From positions 1-46,096 of the forward strand of contig JAJDCQ010000161.1 in the NCBI GenBank assembly GCA_029260755.1: a stretch of 46,096 nucleotides of DNA, in the 5' to 3' direction. Position 1 is the first letter of the stretch; the number at the start of each line of letters is the position of its first letter. This document shows, one piece after another, positions 9,151 to 17,732 of the stretch. The notes beneath the pieces are model-generated. The model had not been told where the DNA came from. It did not search any database and saw only the letters and a list, made by a program, of their open reading frames with translations. This stretch comes from Planctomycetota bacterium. Its GTDB lineage: Bacteria; Planctomycetota; J058; JAJDCQ01. The translations under genes were made by a program, and so were the position numbers.

Positions 9151-11178
9151 ATGCCGGATGACTTCGGACTCCTCGGAACCGACGACGAGCGCAAGCCGTC
9201 GGGCTCGTTCCATCACTCGCCGATCCCCGGCTCGAAGACCGAGCTCCCCGAGCAGCGGGTCATCGAGATGACCCAGATGCTCGCGATGTCCTACGACGTC
9301 GCGAGCAGCCCGAGCATCACCCTCAAGACCGTCGACGCCGTCCGCGCCCACGAGCAGCCCTACGGCTGGGGCTTCGCGTGGTATCCGGCCGAGGACAACG
9401 CCGCCCTCGTGATCAAGGATCCGACCTCGATCGGCGAGAACGCGATGACGAAGGTCCTCCGCGACTGGGACCGCTTCCAGAGCAGCGTCTTCGTCTGCCA
9501 CCTCCGCGGCGCCGCGCAGCGGACGACCCAGGAGGACACCCACCCGTTCGCGCGGAGCCACGCCGGCCGCACCTTCATCATGGCCCACAACGGCGACCTC
9601 CACGGCGAGCTCAACGAGGCGCTCCCCCTCGGCGACGCGCCGGTCTTCGAGCCGGTCGGGCACACCGACAGCGAGTGGGCGTTCTGCTGGCTGATGTGCC
9701 AGCTCCGGACGGCCGGGGCGCGCCGACTCGCCGACGTGGGCTGGGAGCGCCTCCACGGCTGGTTCCGCCGGGTGAACGAGCTCGGCACGGCGAACGTGAT
9801 CCTGACCGACGGCAAGGACGTCGTGATCCACGCCGATCGATCGGGCTTCAACCGCCTCCACACGATCCGCCGCAAGCCGCCGCACGCGACGACCCGCGCC
9901 GAGAGCACCGACATCATCGTCGACTTCGGCGGCGCGCTCGATCAGAACCGGACCGTCTTCCTCGCGTCGACCCGGCCGCTCTCCGACGAGCCCTGGGAGC
10001 CGATGAAGGACGGGCAGCTCCTCGTCGTGCGCCGCGGTCAGGTCCAGTGGGACAGCCACGCGAACGGAGCTCCATCCTTCCCGGCCGCCATCTCCGACGC
10101 GGGTGATGTTGGCGGTCCGGGGCGGGCCTCGGCGAGGCTCCGGGCGCCGGCCACGATGATCGGCACCTCGCCGAAGAAGAGCCCGACCGGGCCCGCCCTC
10201 AACGCGCAGCAGCAGACGCAGACGCAGGGCGTGGCCGAGGCTCCCGTCGGCCTTCCGGCGACGGCGCAGCCGAGCGGGGTGACCTACTCGCGAGCGACCC
10301 GCCAGCTCTCGGTCTTTCACGAGACGATCTACCGCAATCAGCAGCCGGTCGAGCTCTCGGAGCACACGTTCCGGCTCCAGCCGTCCCACGACCTCAGGCA
10401 GGCCCTGAACGAGTACGAGCTCAAGATCTCGATCAACGGCCTTCGCCGCGACTACGAGGACGTCTTCGGCAACCGGACCGTCCGGATCACGTTCGAGGAG
10501 CCGTGGTCCGAGATGAGCATCGTGGCGAAGTCGCTCGTGACCGTGCCGGGCGAGGTGAACACCGACCACCTCAAGAGCCCGCTCCGCCGCGCGACCATCC
10601 CGCTCGTCTGGATGCCCTGGCAGCGCCAGATGATGCTGCCGTACCTCCTGCCGCCCGAGCTGCCGGAGAGCCAGCTCCGCGCGCTGACCGACTACGCGAT
10701 GAGCTTCGTCGAGCGTCACGACTTCGACCTCGTCGAGACCCTCGTCGACATGAACCAGACGATCTACAACGACTTCCAGTACGTCAGCGGGAGCACGACG
10801 CTCGAGACCACCCCCTGGGAGGTCTTCATCACCCGCAAGGGCGTCTGCCAGGACTTCGCGAACCTGTTCATCTGCATGGCGCGACTCCTGAACATCCCCG
10901 CCCGCTACCGCGTCGGCTACATCTTCACGGGCGGCGACTACGAGAACAAGATCCAGTCCGACGCGAGCCACGCCTGGGTCGAGCTCTACCTCCCGTGGGC
11001 CGGCTGGCGCGGGTTCGATCCGACGAACGGCTGCCTGACCGGGCCGGATCACGTCCGGGTCGCGTGCGGCCGCAACTACCGCGACGCGACCCCGACCTCG
11101 GGGACGATCTATCGCGGCGGCTTCGGCGAGACGCTCCGGGTCAACGTCCGGCTCGAGGAGGTCCCGGCCGGGGACTGA
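9151..11178 (+). CDS. Class II glutamine amidotransferase-like domain fused to transglutaminase
   Basis: 675 residues. Residues about 40-300 align in order with YafJ/EgtC-type class II amidotransferases: GWGFAWYP, CHLRGA (Arg119), THPF, MAHNGDL (Asn147-Gly148) and HTDSEWAFCWL. The Ntn nucleophile Cys that should follow the first Met is Thr41 (MTQMLAMSYD), and 39 extra residues precede it; an internal ATG at 9268 would expose Thr41. A low-complexity Ala/Pro/Gln linker (about 305-375) leads to a transglutaminase N-domain (376-480) and core with Cys566 in KGVCQDFANL, His607 in ASHAWVELYLP and Asp623 in GFDPTNG. No signal peptide, so cytoplasmic. It could cleave or transfer a gamma-glutamyl-type bond on the ATP-grasp product. 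The catalytic state of the N-domain is uncertain. Confidence 0.9.
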   Translation: MPDDFGLLGTDDERKPSGSFHHSPIPGSKTELPEQRVIEMTQMLAMSYDVASSPSITLKTVDAVRAHEQPYGWGFAWYPAEDNAALVIKDPTSIGENAMTKVLRDWDRFQSSVFVCHLRGAAQRTTQEDTHPFARSHAGRTFIMAHNGDLHGELNEALPLGDAPVFEPVGHTDSEWAFCWLMCQLRTAGARRLADVGWERLHGWFRRVNELGTANVILTDGKDVVIHADRSGFNRLHTIRRKPPHATTRAESTDIIVDFGGALDQNRTVFLASTRPLSDEPWEPMKDGQLLVVRRGQVQWDSHANGAPSFPAAISDAGDVGGPGRASARLRAPATMIGTSPKKSPTGPALNAQQQTQTQGVAEAPVGLPATAQPSGVTYSRATRQLSVFHETIYRNQQPVELSEHTFRLQPSHDLRQALNEYELKISINGLRRDYEDVFGNRTVRITFEEPWSEMSIVAKSLVTVPGEVNTDHLKSPLRRATIPLVWMPWQRQMMLPYLLPPELPESQLRALTDYAMSFVERHDFDLVETLVDMNQTIYNDFQYVSGSTTLETTPWEVFITRKGVCQDFANLFICMARLLNIPARYRVGYIFTGGDYENKIQSDASHAWVELYLPWAGWRGFDPTNGCLTGPDHVRVACGRNYRDATPTSGTIYRGGFGETLRVNVRLEEVPAGD

Positions 11179-11189
11179 CCCGACCGCGA

Positions 11190-12632
11190 TCAGTCGCCGC
11201 TCGGCGCCGGCACGATCCGGACCTCGTCGGCGGGGCGCCGGATGGCGCGCGCGGCCCGCTCGCTCGCGGCGAACACGGCGGGGGCGCGGAGCTCGCGCCG
11301 GATCCGGGCGCCCTCGTCGACCCAGACGACGTCGTCGGCGACGATCCCCTCGGTGACCCGCGCGCCCGCCCCGACGATGACCGGCCCGTAGGAGACGACC
11401 CGCTCGCGCGCGTCGAAGCCGGGGGCGATGACGAGGACGACGCCGGGGTCCTCGTTCACGATCGAGGCCCGGAAGCCGAACGCGCCCGAGGCGACGATCT
11501 GCCCCAGTCGATCGAGTCGCTCGGCCGGGACGCCGCACCCGGCCAGGGTCGCCCGGACGACGTCGTCGAGCGGGGTCGGACGTCCGGCGATCCCCATCGG
11601 CCGCTCGCAGAGCACGACCCCCGAGCCGAGCACGTAGCCGGTCTCGGACGACCGCGCGCCGGGCGAGCGCAGCTCGAACACCACGCCCGACCGTCGCCAG
11701 GCGAGGCCCCACTCGCCGAGGCGCACCCGCTCGAGGTCGGAGGCCGTCTTCGCGTCGGTGCGGTAGAGCGACTCGACCCCCTCGGGTCCGTCGGCGCCGC
11801 GTCGCCACCGCAGCTCGAACCTGGACTGGACGACCCGCTCCTCCTCGTGGTCGGCCCCCTCCTCCTCGAGCCGCCAGACCTCGATCGAGAGGCCGTCGTG
11901 CTCGATCGGGCCGGCGACGCGCTCGTCGGGTCCGACCACGGCGGCCGGCTCGGGCGGGGCGTCGCCCTCCGGGGTCGCCTCGAGGCGGAGGACCGACGCG
12001 GCGCTCGGCGTCCCGCGCGGCGGCGCGGGGACGACCGCCGGCGTGGTCGAGAACCGGTCGACCTGCATGACGTCGGCGCGCGCGCCGAGGTAGATCTCGC
12101 GCCCCTCGACGACGCCGCGCGGGAACGCCTGGTCGGCGATGTAGATCCAGCTCTTCGAGCGGATGTCGCCCATGAAGTGGGCCTCGCCGACGGCCACGAT
12201 CGGGCCGTCGGAGTCGATGTCGTCGTGGGTGAAGAAGCCGCCGTGAACGACGAGGAGGACATCGCGGCGCCGGTTGACGAACGCGACCGAGTTGGCGCCG
12301 GCGTGCCGGCCGACGACGACGCGGTAGGAGAGCCCATCGAGCTCGGACGAGGCGAGGCCGAGCGGCGCGAGCACGGCGCGGAGCTCGTCGGTCAGCGGCT
12401 CGGGGTCCGAGAGGAAGTCCTCGGGGTTCGGACCCCGCGGCATGCCGGGCGCGACCGTGCCGACCGTCGCCACGGCCGGCGTCGAGACCGGCTCGGGCGG
12501 CGCGTCCTCGCGCCGCTTCTCGAGGACGAGGACGGCCGAGAGAACGATCGTGGCGATCAGGAAGATGACCGCGATCGCGGTGACGACCGGGATCAGGCGC
12601 GACCGGGAGGGGCTCCGCTCGGTATCCATCAT
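11190..12632 (-). CDS. Membrane-anchored protein of unknown function
   Basis: 480 residues; two ATGs in tandem at 12632 and 12629, the second better spaced from a GGAG. One transmembrane helix near residues 13-37 (LIPVVTAIAVIFLIATIVL) with a short positive cytoplasmic tail predicts a type II anchor and a large exterior domain. The exterior has two regions with similar wording (VAFVNRRRDVLLVVHGGFF early, ASIVNEDPGVVLVIAPGF late), each followed by GPIVAVGEAHF or GPVIVGAGARV. This suggests an internal duplication, possibly of beta-helix-like polymer or bactofilin-like fold, but I cannot name a family. It converges on the transglutaminase fusion with 11 nt between stops. Confidence 0.75.
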   Translation of the reverse strand: MMDTERSPSRSRLIPVVTAIAVIFLIATIVLSAVLVLEKRREDAPPEPVSTPAVATVGTVAPGMPRGPNPEDFLSDPEPLTDELRAVLAPLGLASSELDGLSYRVVVGRHAGANSVAFVNRRRDVLLVVHGGFFTHDDIDSDGPIVAVGEAHFMGDIRSKSWIYIADQAFPRGVVEGREIYLGARADVMQVDRFSTTPAVVPAPPRGTPSAASVLRLEATPEGDAPPEPAAVVGPDERVAGPIEHDGLSIEVWRLEEEGADHEEERVVQSRFELRWRRGADGPEGVESLYRTDAKTASDLERVRLGEWGLAWRRSGVVFELRSPGARSSETGYVLGSGVVLCERPMGIAGRPTPLDDVVRATLAGCGVPAERLDRLGQIVASGAFGFRASIVNEDPGVVLVIAPGFDARERVVSYGPVIVGAGARVTEGIVADDVVWVDEGARIRRELRAPAVFAASERAARAIRRPADEVRIVPAPSGD

Positions 12633-12967
12633 CGCTCCGATCGCTCGCGCGTCACAGAGATTGGAGGTGGGGACGCCAGCGACGCATCACGGGCACGCGA
12701 TGACGCTGGAGGTCGGCGACGAACTTCGTGGTGACCCGGAACGGCGCCCCCGTCGGCCCTCGACGCCGCGCGGGCGAGGCGAAGGACGGTCGCGACCTCC
12801 TCGTCGTCGCGTGACGATGGCCGGCCTCCACGCCACGACCGACGCGTCGCGGCGTCACGACCACCGTGGCAGGGGGGTCCCCCTCATTTCATTGTCTCAC
12901 ACCGAGAACGCGCCCGGAAGGGCGGGACGCCCCGACCCGCCCGCCGCGGCGCGTCGGGGCGCCGCCG
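12633..12967. other. Intergenic region between divergent genes
   Basis: No supported gene. A 70-codon minus frame (12652-12864) has the Arg-rich composition of shadow frames. There is a short T-rich patch near 12884-12899. The stretch presumably holds the promoter of the 12632 minus gene, but no clear box was found. Confidence 0.4.
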
Positions 12968-12996
12968 TTGACCGCCTGCGCCGGCCCTGGTCCAAT
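12968..12996 (+). promoter_or_regulatory. Promoter for aroA-aroC-WD40 operon
   Basis: TTGACC (12968-12973), 17-nt spacer, TCCAAT (12991-12996). It lies 34 nt before the GTG of aroA, with AGGAG at 13013-13017 between them. Confidence 0.5.
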
Positions 12997-13030
12997 GCGC
13001 GGCCCGCCGCTCAGGAGAGGATCCACCTCC

Positions 13031-14359
13031 GTGACCTTCTGGACGTTCGAGCCCGCCGGACGCCTCGCCGGCGAGGTCGCCCTCCCCGGCGACAAGTCGA
13101 TCGCCCACCGCGCCCTCATCTTCGGCGCGCTCGCGCGCGGGCGGAGCACCGTCAGCAACCTCCCCGACGGGGACGACGTCGCGGCGACCCTCCGGGTGCT
13201 CCGCGGCCTCGGGGTCGCGATCGCGTCGGCGCCCGGCGGCGTCGCCATCATCGACGGGGTCGCCGCCCATCACGACGACGCGCCCGGCGCCGGCTTCCGC
13301 GAGCCCGCCGAGCCGCTCGACTGCCACGGGAGCGGCACGACCGCGCGGCTCCTCCTCGGGCTGCTCGCCTCGATCGACGGCCACGCGGTGCTCGTCGGCG
13401 ACGCATCGCTGCGCCGCCGACCGATGATGCGCGTCGTCGAGCCGCTCCGCCTCATGGGCGCCGCGATCGACGGCCGCGACGGCGGCCGCCTCCTGCCGCT
13501 CACCGTCCGCGGCGCGCGGCCTCGTCCGACGGCGCTCGCCCGCTGGGAGTCGCCGGTCGCGAGCGCGCAGATCAAGAGCGCGATCCTGATCGCCGGCCTC
13601 GCGGCCGACGGCCGCACCGTCGTCGCCGAGCCGGCCCCCTCGCGCGACCACACCGAGCGAATGCTCCCTCACTACGGCGCGACCGTGGAGCGCGGCGACG
13701 ACGGGACGGTCGCCGTCGTCGGCCCCGCCCGGCTGCGTGCGCGCGACGTCGTCGTCCCCGGCGACGTCTCCGGCGCGTCGTTTCTCCTCGCGGCCGCCGC
13801 GCTCGTGCCCGGGAGCCGCGTCGTGGCGCGCGGGATCTCGGTCAACCCGGGCCGGAGCGGGTTCCTCCACGTCCTCGAGCGCGCCGGGGCGCGCGTCGAG
13901 GTGGTCGAGACCGGCGAGGTCTGCGGCGAGCCGGTCGCCGACGTCACCGTCGCCCACGCGGGCGAGCTGCGCGCGGTCGAGGTCGCCGGCGACGAGGTGC
14001 CGAGCCTCATCGACGAGCTCCCCCTCGTCGCCGTCCTCGGCGCCCGCGCGCGCGGGAAGACCGTCGTCCGCGACGCGGCCGAGCTACGCGTGAAGGAGTC
14101 CGACCGGATCGCCAGCATGGGTCGGGTCCTCACTCCGCTCGGCGTCGACTACGAGGAGCGCCCCGACGGCTTCGAGGTGACCGGGCCCGGCCCGATCCGT
14201 GGCGAGCACCGCGTCGAGACCGACGACCACAGGATCGCGATGGCGGCCGCCGTCGCCGCCCTCGCCGGCGAGGCGGGCTGCCGGGTCGAGGTGAGCGCCG
14301 GCGCCGCCCGGAAGTCGTTCCCGCGCTTCCGCGAGGCGGTGGCGGAGCTGCTCCCGTGA
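13031..14359 (+). CDS. aroA: 3-phosphoshikimate 1-carboxyvinyltransferase (EPSP synthase)
   Basis: 442 residues from a GTG at 13031; the frame is open further upstream but that leader is Pro/Arg-rich and lacks family similarity, while the GTG has AGGAGAGG before it. It transfers enolpyruvate from PEP to shikimate-3-phosphate, the sixth step of chorismate synthesis, in the cytoplasm. Family marks are LPGDKSIAHRALIFGAL near the N-terminus, GSGTTARLLLGLL, SAQIKSAILIAGL, PGDVSGASFLLAAA, RVKESDRIASM and the C-terminal TDDHRIAMAAAVAAL. Length is normal. Its stop overlaps the GTG of aroC (GTGA), giving translational coupling. Confidence 0.97.
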   Translation: MTFWTFEPAGRLAGEVALPGDKSIAHRALIFGALARGRSTVSNLPDGDDVAATLRVLRGLGVAIASAPGGVAIIDGVAAHHDDAPGAGFREPAEPLDCHGSGTTARLLLGLLASIDGHAVLVGDASLRRRPMMRVVEPLRLMGAAIDGRDGGRLLPLTVRGARPRPTALARWESPVASAQIKSAILIAGLAADGRTVVAEPAPSRDHTERMLPHYGATVERGDDGTVAVVGPARLRARDVVVPGDVSGASFLLAAAALVPGSRVVARGISVNPGRSGFLHVLERAGARVEVVETGEVCGEPVADVTVAHAGELRAVEVAGDEVPSLIDELPLVAVLGARARGKTVVRDAAELRVKESDRIASMGRVLTPLGVDYEERPDGFEVTGPGPIRGEHRVETDDHRIAMAAAVAALAGEAGCRVEVSAGAARKSFPRFREAVAELLP

Positions 14360-15591
14360 CCGCGCCCGCCCCGCTTCGCTTCGTGACGGCCGGCGAGAGC
14401 CACGGCCGCGGCCTCGTCGTCGTCATCGACGGCGTGCCGGCCGGCCTCGCCTGGGACGGCGACGCCGTCGACGCCGACCTCGCCCGGCGCCAGAAGGGCT
14501 ACGGGCGGGGCAAGCGCCAGCGGATCGAGCAGGACCGGGCCGAGGTGCTCGGCGGGCTCTACCCGCCGCCCGAGAGCTCGGCCGCCGCCGGCGAGGCGCC
14601 GACGACGACGGGCGCGCCGCTCGCCCTCTGGGTCCGCAACCGCGACTGGGACAACGTGAAGGACGCGTGGCCTGACCCGGTCACCGTGCCCCGCCCCGGC
14701 CACGCCGACCTGGCCGGCTGCTTCAAGTTCGGCACGACCAACATCCGCCGCACGTGGGAGCGGAGCAGCGCGCGCGGCACCGCGGCCACCGTCGCGGCCG
14801 GCGCCGTCGGGAAGCTGCTGCTCCGTGAGCTCCTCGGCGTGCGCCTCGTCAGCCACGTCGTGAGGATCGGCGACGTGGCCATCGACGAGGAGGCCGTCGC
14901 GGCGCTCTCGCCCGAGGAGATCGACGCGGCCGTCGAGGCCTCGCCGGTGCGCTGCGCCGACCCCGTCGCCGCCGAGCGGATGATCGCGCTCATCGACGCC
15001 CACAAGAAGGCGGGCGACACCCTCGGCGGCGAGCTCGAGGTGGCCGCCCACGGCGTCCCGGTCGGCCTCGGCGGCTACGTCCAGCACGACCGGCGCCTCG
15101 ACGCGCGGATCGGCGGCGCGCTCCTCGCCGTGCCGAGCGCGAAGGGTGTCGAGATCGGGGACGCGCGCCGGTGCTCGCTCGACTCGGGCTCGGCCGTCCA
15201 TGACGCGATCCTGCCCGGCGAGGCCGGCGGACCGCCGCGCCGCGGGAGCAACCGGGCCGGCGGGCTCGAGGGCGGGATCTCCACCGGCGAGCCCGTCTGG
15301 GCGCGCGTTCTCTTCAAGCCGATCGCCACGGTGCCCAAGGGCATCGAGACGGTCGACCTCGCGACCGGCGAGGCGACGCGAAGCGTCTACCTGCGGAGCG
15401 ACACGTGCGTCGTCCCCGCCGCCGGCGTGATCTGCGAGGCGGTCCTCGCGTGGGAGCTCGCCGTCGCGCTCCGCGAGCGCTGCGCCGGGGACACGATCGC
15501 GATCATGCGCGCCGCCATCGCGGGCGGCGACCAGGTCATCGGCGGGGGCGCGAGCGGCCCGTCCGACGACGTCGAAGGAGGTGAGCGTTGA
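14356..15591 (+). CDS. aroC: Chorismate synthase
   Basis: 411 residues from a GTG overlapping the aroA stop. It makes chorismate from EPSP with reduced FMN, the last step of the shikimate pathway. Visible marks: FVTAGESHGRGL at the N-terminus, the basic RRQKGYGRGKRQ segment, TTGAPLALWVRN, PRPGHADLAGCFKFG, GGLEGGISTGEPV and RSDTCVVPAAGV. The usual RASARETA is RSSARGTA here, so the conserved Glu is Gly; I would still expect function since the rest is intact. The final 15 or so residues (GGGASGPSDDVEGGER) are a free tail that also carries the ribosome-binding site of the next gene. Confidence 0.95.
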   Translation: MTAPAPLRFVTAGESHGRGLVVVIDGVPAGLAWDGDAVDADLARRQKGYGRGKRQRIEQDRAEVLGGLYPPPESSAAAGEAPTTTGAPLALWVRNRDWDNVKDAWPDPVTVPRPGHADLAGCFKFGTTNIRRTWERSSARGTAATVAAGAVGKLLLRELLGVRLVSHVVRIGDVAIDEEAVAALSPEEIDAAVEASPVRCADPVAAERMIALIDAHKKAGDTLGGELEVAAHGVPVGLGGYVQHDRRLDARIGGALLAVPSAKGVEIGDARRCSLDSGSAVHDAILPGEAGGPPRRGSNRAGGLEGGISTGEPVWARVLFKPIATVPKGIETVDLATGEATRSVYLRSDTCVVPAAGVICEAVLAWELAVALRERCAGDTIAIMRAAIAGGDQVIGGGASGPSDDVEGGER

Positions 15592-16598
15592 GCGCGAGCC
15601 GCGCGGGATTGATGGCGACCCTGGCCCTGGGCATCGGCGCGGCGTCACTCGCGAGCGGGTGCGCCAGCTACATCGAGCTCGAGGGCCACGAGCAGTTCAT
15701 CCAGGCGATCTCGTTCTCGCCCGGCGGCCACCGGATCGCGTCGGGCAGCGACGACGCCACCGCCAGGGTGTGGGCGACCGACGACGGCGAGGAGCTTCGC
15801 ACCCTCCTCGGCCACACCGGCGGCGTCTGGGGGATCGGCTACACCGCGGACGGCAAGACGATCGTGACGGCGAGCGTCGACGGGACGGTCCGGCTCTGGA
15901 GCGCGCGGCACGGCCGGCTGGAGCACACCCTCGGCGACACGAGCGGCGAGGAGGAGCAGCCGCCGGCCCTCGCGGTCGCGGTCAACCCGGTGACCGACAC
16001 GTTCGCCGTCTCCTACGACGACAACATCACCGCGATCTGGTCGCTGACCGATCGCTCGCTCCTCCGCCGCATCCCCGGCGGCGGGCGGATGGTCTCGGCG
16101 ATCGCCTACCACCCCGAGGGGAAGCTCCTCGCGACGACGAACGGCGACCGCGTCCGCATCCTCTCGGCCGATGACGGCCGCCTCGTTCGGATCCTGGCCG
16201 GGCCGGGCGGCCTCACCCACGCGGTCGCCTTCTCGCCCGACGGCGCGCGGATCGCCTGCGGCGCCGACGACGGCAAGGCGCGCGTCTGGGACGTCGAGAC
16301 GGGCGAGGTCGTCCGCACGATCGAGGTCGAGGGCGAGACGCACATCCGCGGCGTCGCCTTCGACCCGACCGGCCGTCTGGTCGCGACCGGCAACTGGACC
16401 GGCGAGGTCGACGTCTGGCGAATCGCCGATGGCGTGCGGGTCGGCGGCTACGACGGGCAGTACGACCGGATCCGGGCCGTCGTATGGGCAGCCGACGGGA
16501 GCAAGATCGCGGCGGCCGGCGGCGACGAGTCGATCCGGATCTGGCCGGTCCCTTCCGAGGTGCTCGAGGCCGCGGCGGACGGAGGACCGAGCCAGTGA
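15588..16598 (+). CDS. WD40-repeat lipoprotein
   Basis: 336 residues from a TTG at 15588, chosen because AAGGAGGTG sits just upstream and the TTGA overlaps the aroC stop. A lipoprotein signal is clear (LGIGAASLASGC, lipobox LASG-C). About seven WD40 repeats fill the rest (units such as GHEQFIQAISFSPGGHRIAS and VWGIGYTADGKTIVTAS), enough for one closed seven-bladed propeller. It probably sits in the membrane facing the periplasm as a protein-binding scaffold; partner unknown. The next gene is a paralogue. Confidence 0.9.
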   Translation: MSASRAGLMATLALGIGAASLASGCASYIELEGHEQFIQAISFSPGGHRIASGSDDATARVWATDDGEELRTLLGHTGGVWGIGYTADGKTIVTASVDGTVRLWSARHGRLEHTLGDTSGEEEQPPALAVAVNPVTDTFAVSYDDNITAIWSLTDRSLLRRIPGGGRMVSAIAYHPEGKLLATTNGDRVRILSADDGRLVRILAGPGGLTHAVAFSPDGARIACGADDGKARVWDVETGEVVRTIEVEGETHIRGVAFDPTGRLVATGNWTGEVDVWRIADGVRVGGYDGQYDRIRAVVWAADGSKIAAAGGDESIRIWPVPSEVLEAAADGGPSQ

Positions 16599-17572
16599 GA
16601 CGCCGCCACCTCGCGCCCGCGGTCGCGCTCGCGGCGATGGCGCCGCTCGCCGGCGGCGCGGGCTGCGCCAGCGCCGGCCCCCTCCACGTCCTCGAGGGCC
16701 ACGACGGCGCGATCACGTCGGTCCGCTTCCACGGAAACGGCGAGCTCCTCGCGAGCGCCGGCAAGGACGGGGTCGTCCGCCTCTGGAGCGCGGCCGAGGG
16801 GGAGCTCGTCCGCGAGATCCCGGCGCACGGGAACCGGATCGGCGGCCTCGCCTTCCACGGCGACGTCGTCGCGAGCGCGAGCGTCGACGGAACGCTCCGG
16901 CTCTGGTCGATCATCGACGGGACGAGCCGCGGCGTGATCTCGGGGCAGGCGGCCTGGGTGCCCGAGGCGGTCCTCTGGCGGACGGGCGGCGCGAAGGTGC
17001 TCCTCGCCGCGCGCGTCACCAAGGGGTCCGACGGGCTGATCGCCCTCTTCGACCCCGACACCTCCGAGCTCGTCCGGACGCTGGCGGCCGAGCAGGACGG
17101 CGAGGGCGACGAGCCCGGCGTCGTCTTCCTCGACGGCGATCGCTACGTCGCCGTCGCCGGCTCACGCCTCGAGATCCGCGCAGAGCCCGACGGCGAGATC
17201 GTCCGCACCCTCGACGCGCGCGCCGGCCGACCCTACGGGCCGACGCTCTCGCCCTCAGGCAGCCTCGTCGCGGTCGGCGGCGCCGACGGCCAAGTCCGAC
17301 TCTGGTCGCTGGAGTCGGGGCGGGTCGAGCGCGCGATCGCCGCGGGCGACGGCGAGGTCTGGTCGGTCGACTTCTCCCCGACCGGCGACCGGATCGTGAC
17401 CGGCGGCTCCGACGGGGTCGTCCGCGTCTTCGCGATCGACGGGAAGCTGCTGAACCGCCTCGAAGGCCATCAGCTCCCCGTCTGGTCGGTCGCGTTCTCC
17501 CCGTCCGGCGAGCACGTCGCGAGCGGAAGCGACGATCAGACGGTGCGGATCTGGCGAACGCCCGCCCCCTAA
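16595..17572 (+). CDS. WD40-repeat exported protein, paralogue of the preceding gene
   Basis: 325 residues from a GTG at 16595 that overlaps the previous stop (GTGA) and has GGAGGA upstream. The N-terminus is a signal peptide (AVALAAMAPLAGGAGC); the Cys could be lipidated but the residue at -3 is Gly, so the lipobox is weak. Six to seven WD40 units follow, e.g. GHDGAITSVRFHGNGELLAS and GHQLPVWSVAFSPSGEHVAS, enough for one propeller. With the preceding gene it looks like a tandem duplication that diverged, ending the aro operon. The role is probably scaffolding in the periplasm. Confidence 0.88.
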   Translation: MRRRHLAPAVALAAMAPLAGGAGCASAGPLHVLEGHDGAITSVRFHGNGELLASAGKDGVVRLWSAAEGELVREIPAHGNRIGGLAFHGDVVASASVDGTLRLWSIIDGTSRGVISGQAAWVPEAVLWRTGGAKVLLAARVTKGSDGLIALFDPDTSELVRTLAAEQDGEGDEPGVVFLDGDRYVAVAGSRLEIRAEPDGEIVRTLDARAGRPYGPTLSPSGSLVAVGGADGQVRLWSLESGRVERAIAAGDGEVWSVDFSPTGDRIVTGGSDGVVRVFAIDGKLLNRLEGHQLPVWSVAFSPSGEHVASGSDDQTVRIWRTPAP

Positions 17573-17586
17573 CTCACCCCCAACCG

Positions 17587-17603
17587 ATGGAACGACGTTC
17601 CAT
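17587..17603. promoter_or_regulatory. 17-bp palindrome, candidate operator
   Basis: ATGGAACG-A-CGTTCCAT is a perfect inverted repeat with 8-nt arms, 130 nt before the histidine kinase start and 15 nt after the preceding stop. It could be a repressor site, or part of a terminator, but no U-tract follows. Confidence 0.4.
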
Positions 17604-17639
17604 GCCACCCAGCAGAATCTGCACACCGTTCCGTGCCAC
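17597..17639 (+). promoter_or_regulatory. Direct repeat pair, candidate activator site
   Basis: GTTCCATGCCAC (17597-17608) and GTTCCGTGCCAC (17628-17639) differ in one base and start 31 nt apart, about three helical turns. The first overlaps the palindrome. The pair lies upstream of the kinase-to-regulator operon. Confidence 0.4.
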
Positions 17640-17732
17640 GAGATGGTGGCGGCGGACGTAAGTCCCTGTCGAGACTCGATCGCGTTTCTTGGTACGCCGT
17701 TCGTGTAGGCACCACGTCGCGGAGAGAGTCCA

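Noticed and set aside
7489..11808. Long minus-strand open frame opposite the ATP-grasp and transglutaminase genes
   Set aside because: No recognisable domain, composition of a shadow frame, and the plus-strand genes are unambiguous.
12652..12864. 70-codon minus frame in the intergenic region
   Set aside because: Arg-rich, no ribosome-binding site, no similarity seen.
17574..17640. Sigma54 promoter (-24/-12) near TGGCAC on the minus strand
   Set aside because: GC is not found at the required distance and it would point into the end of the upstream gene.
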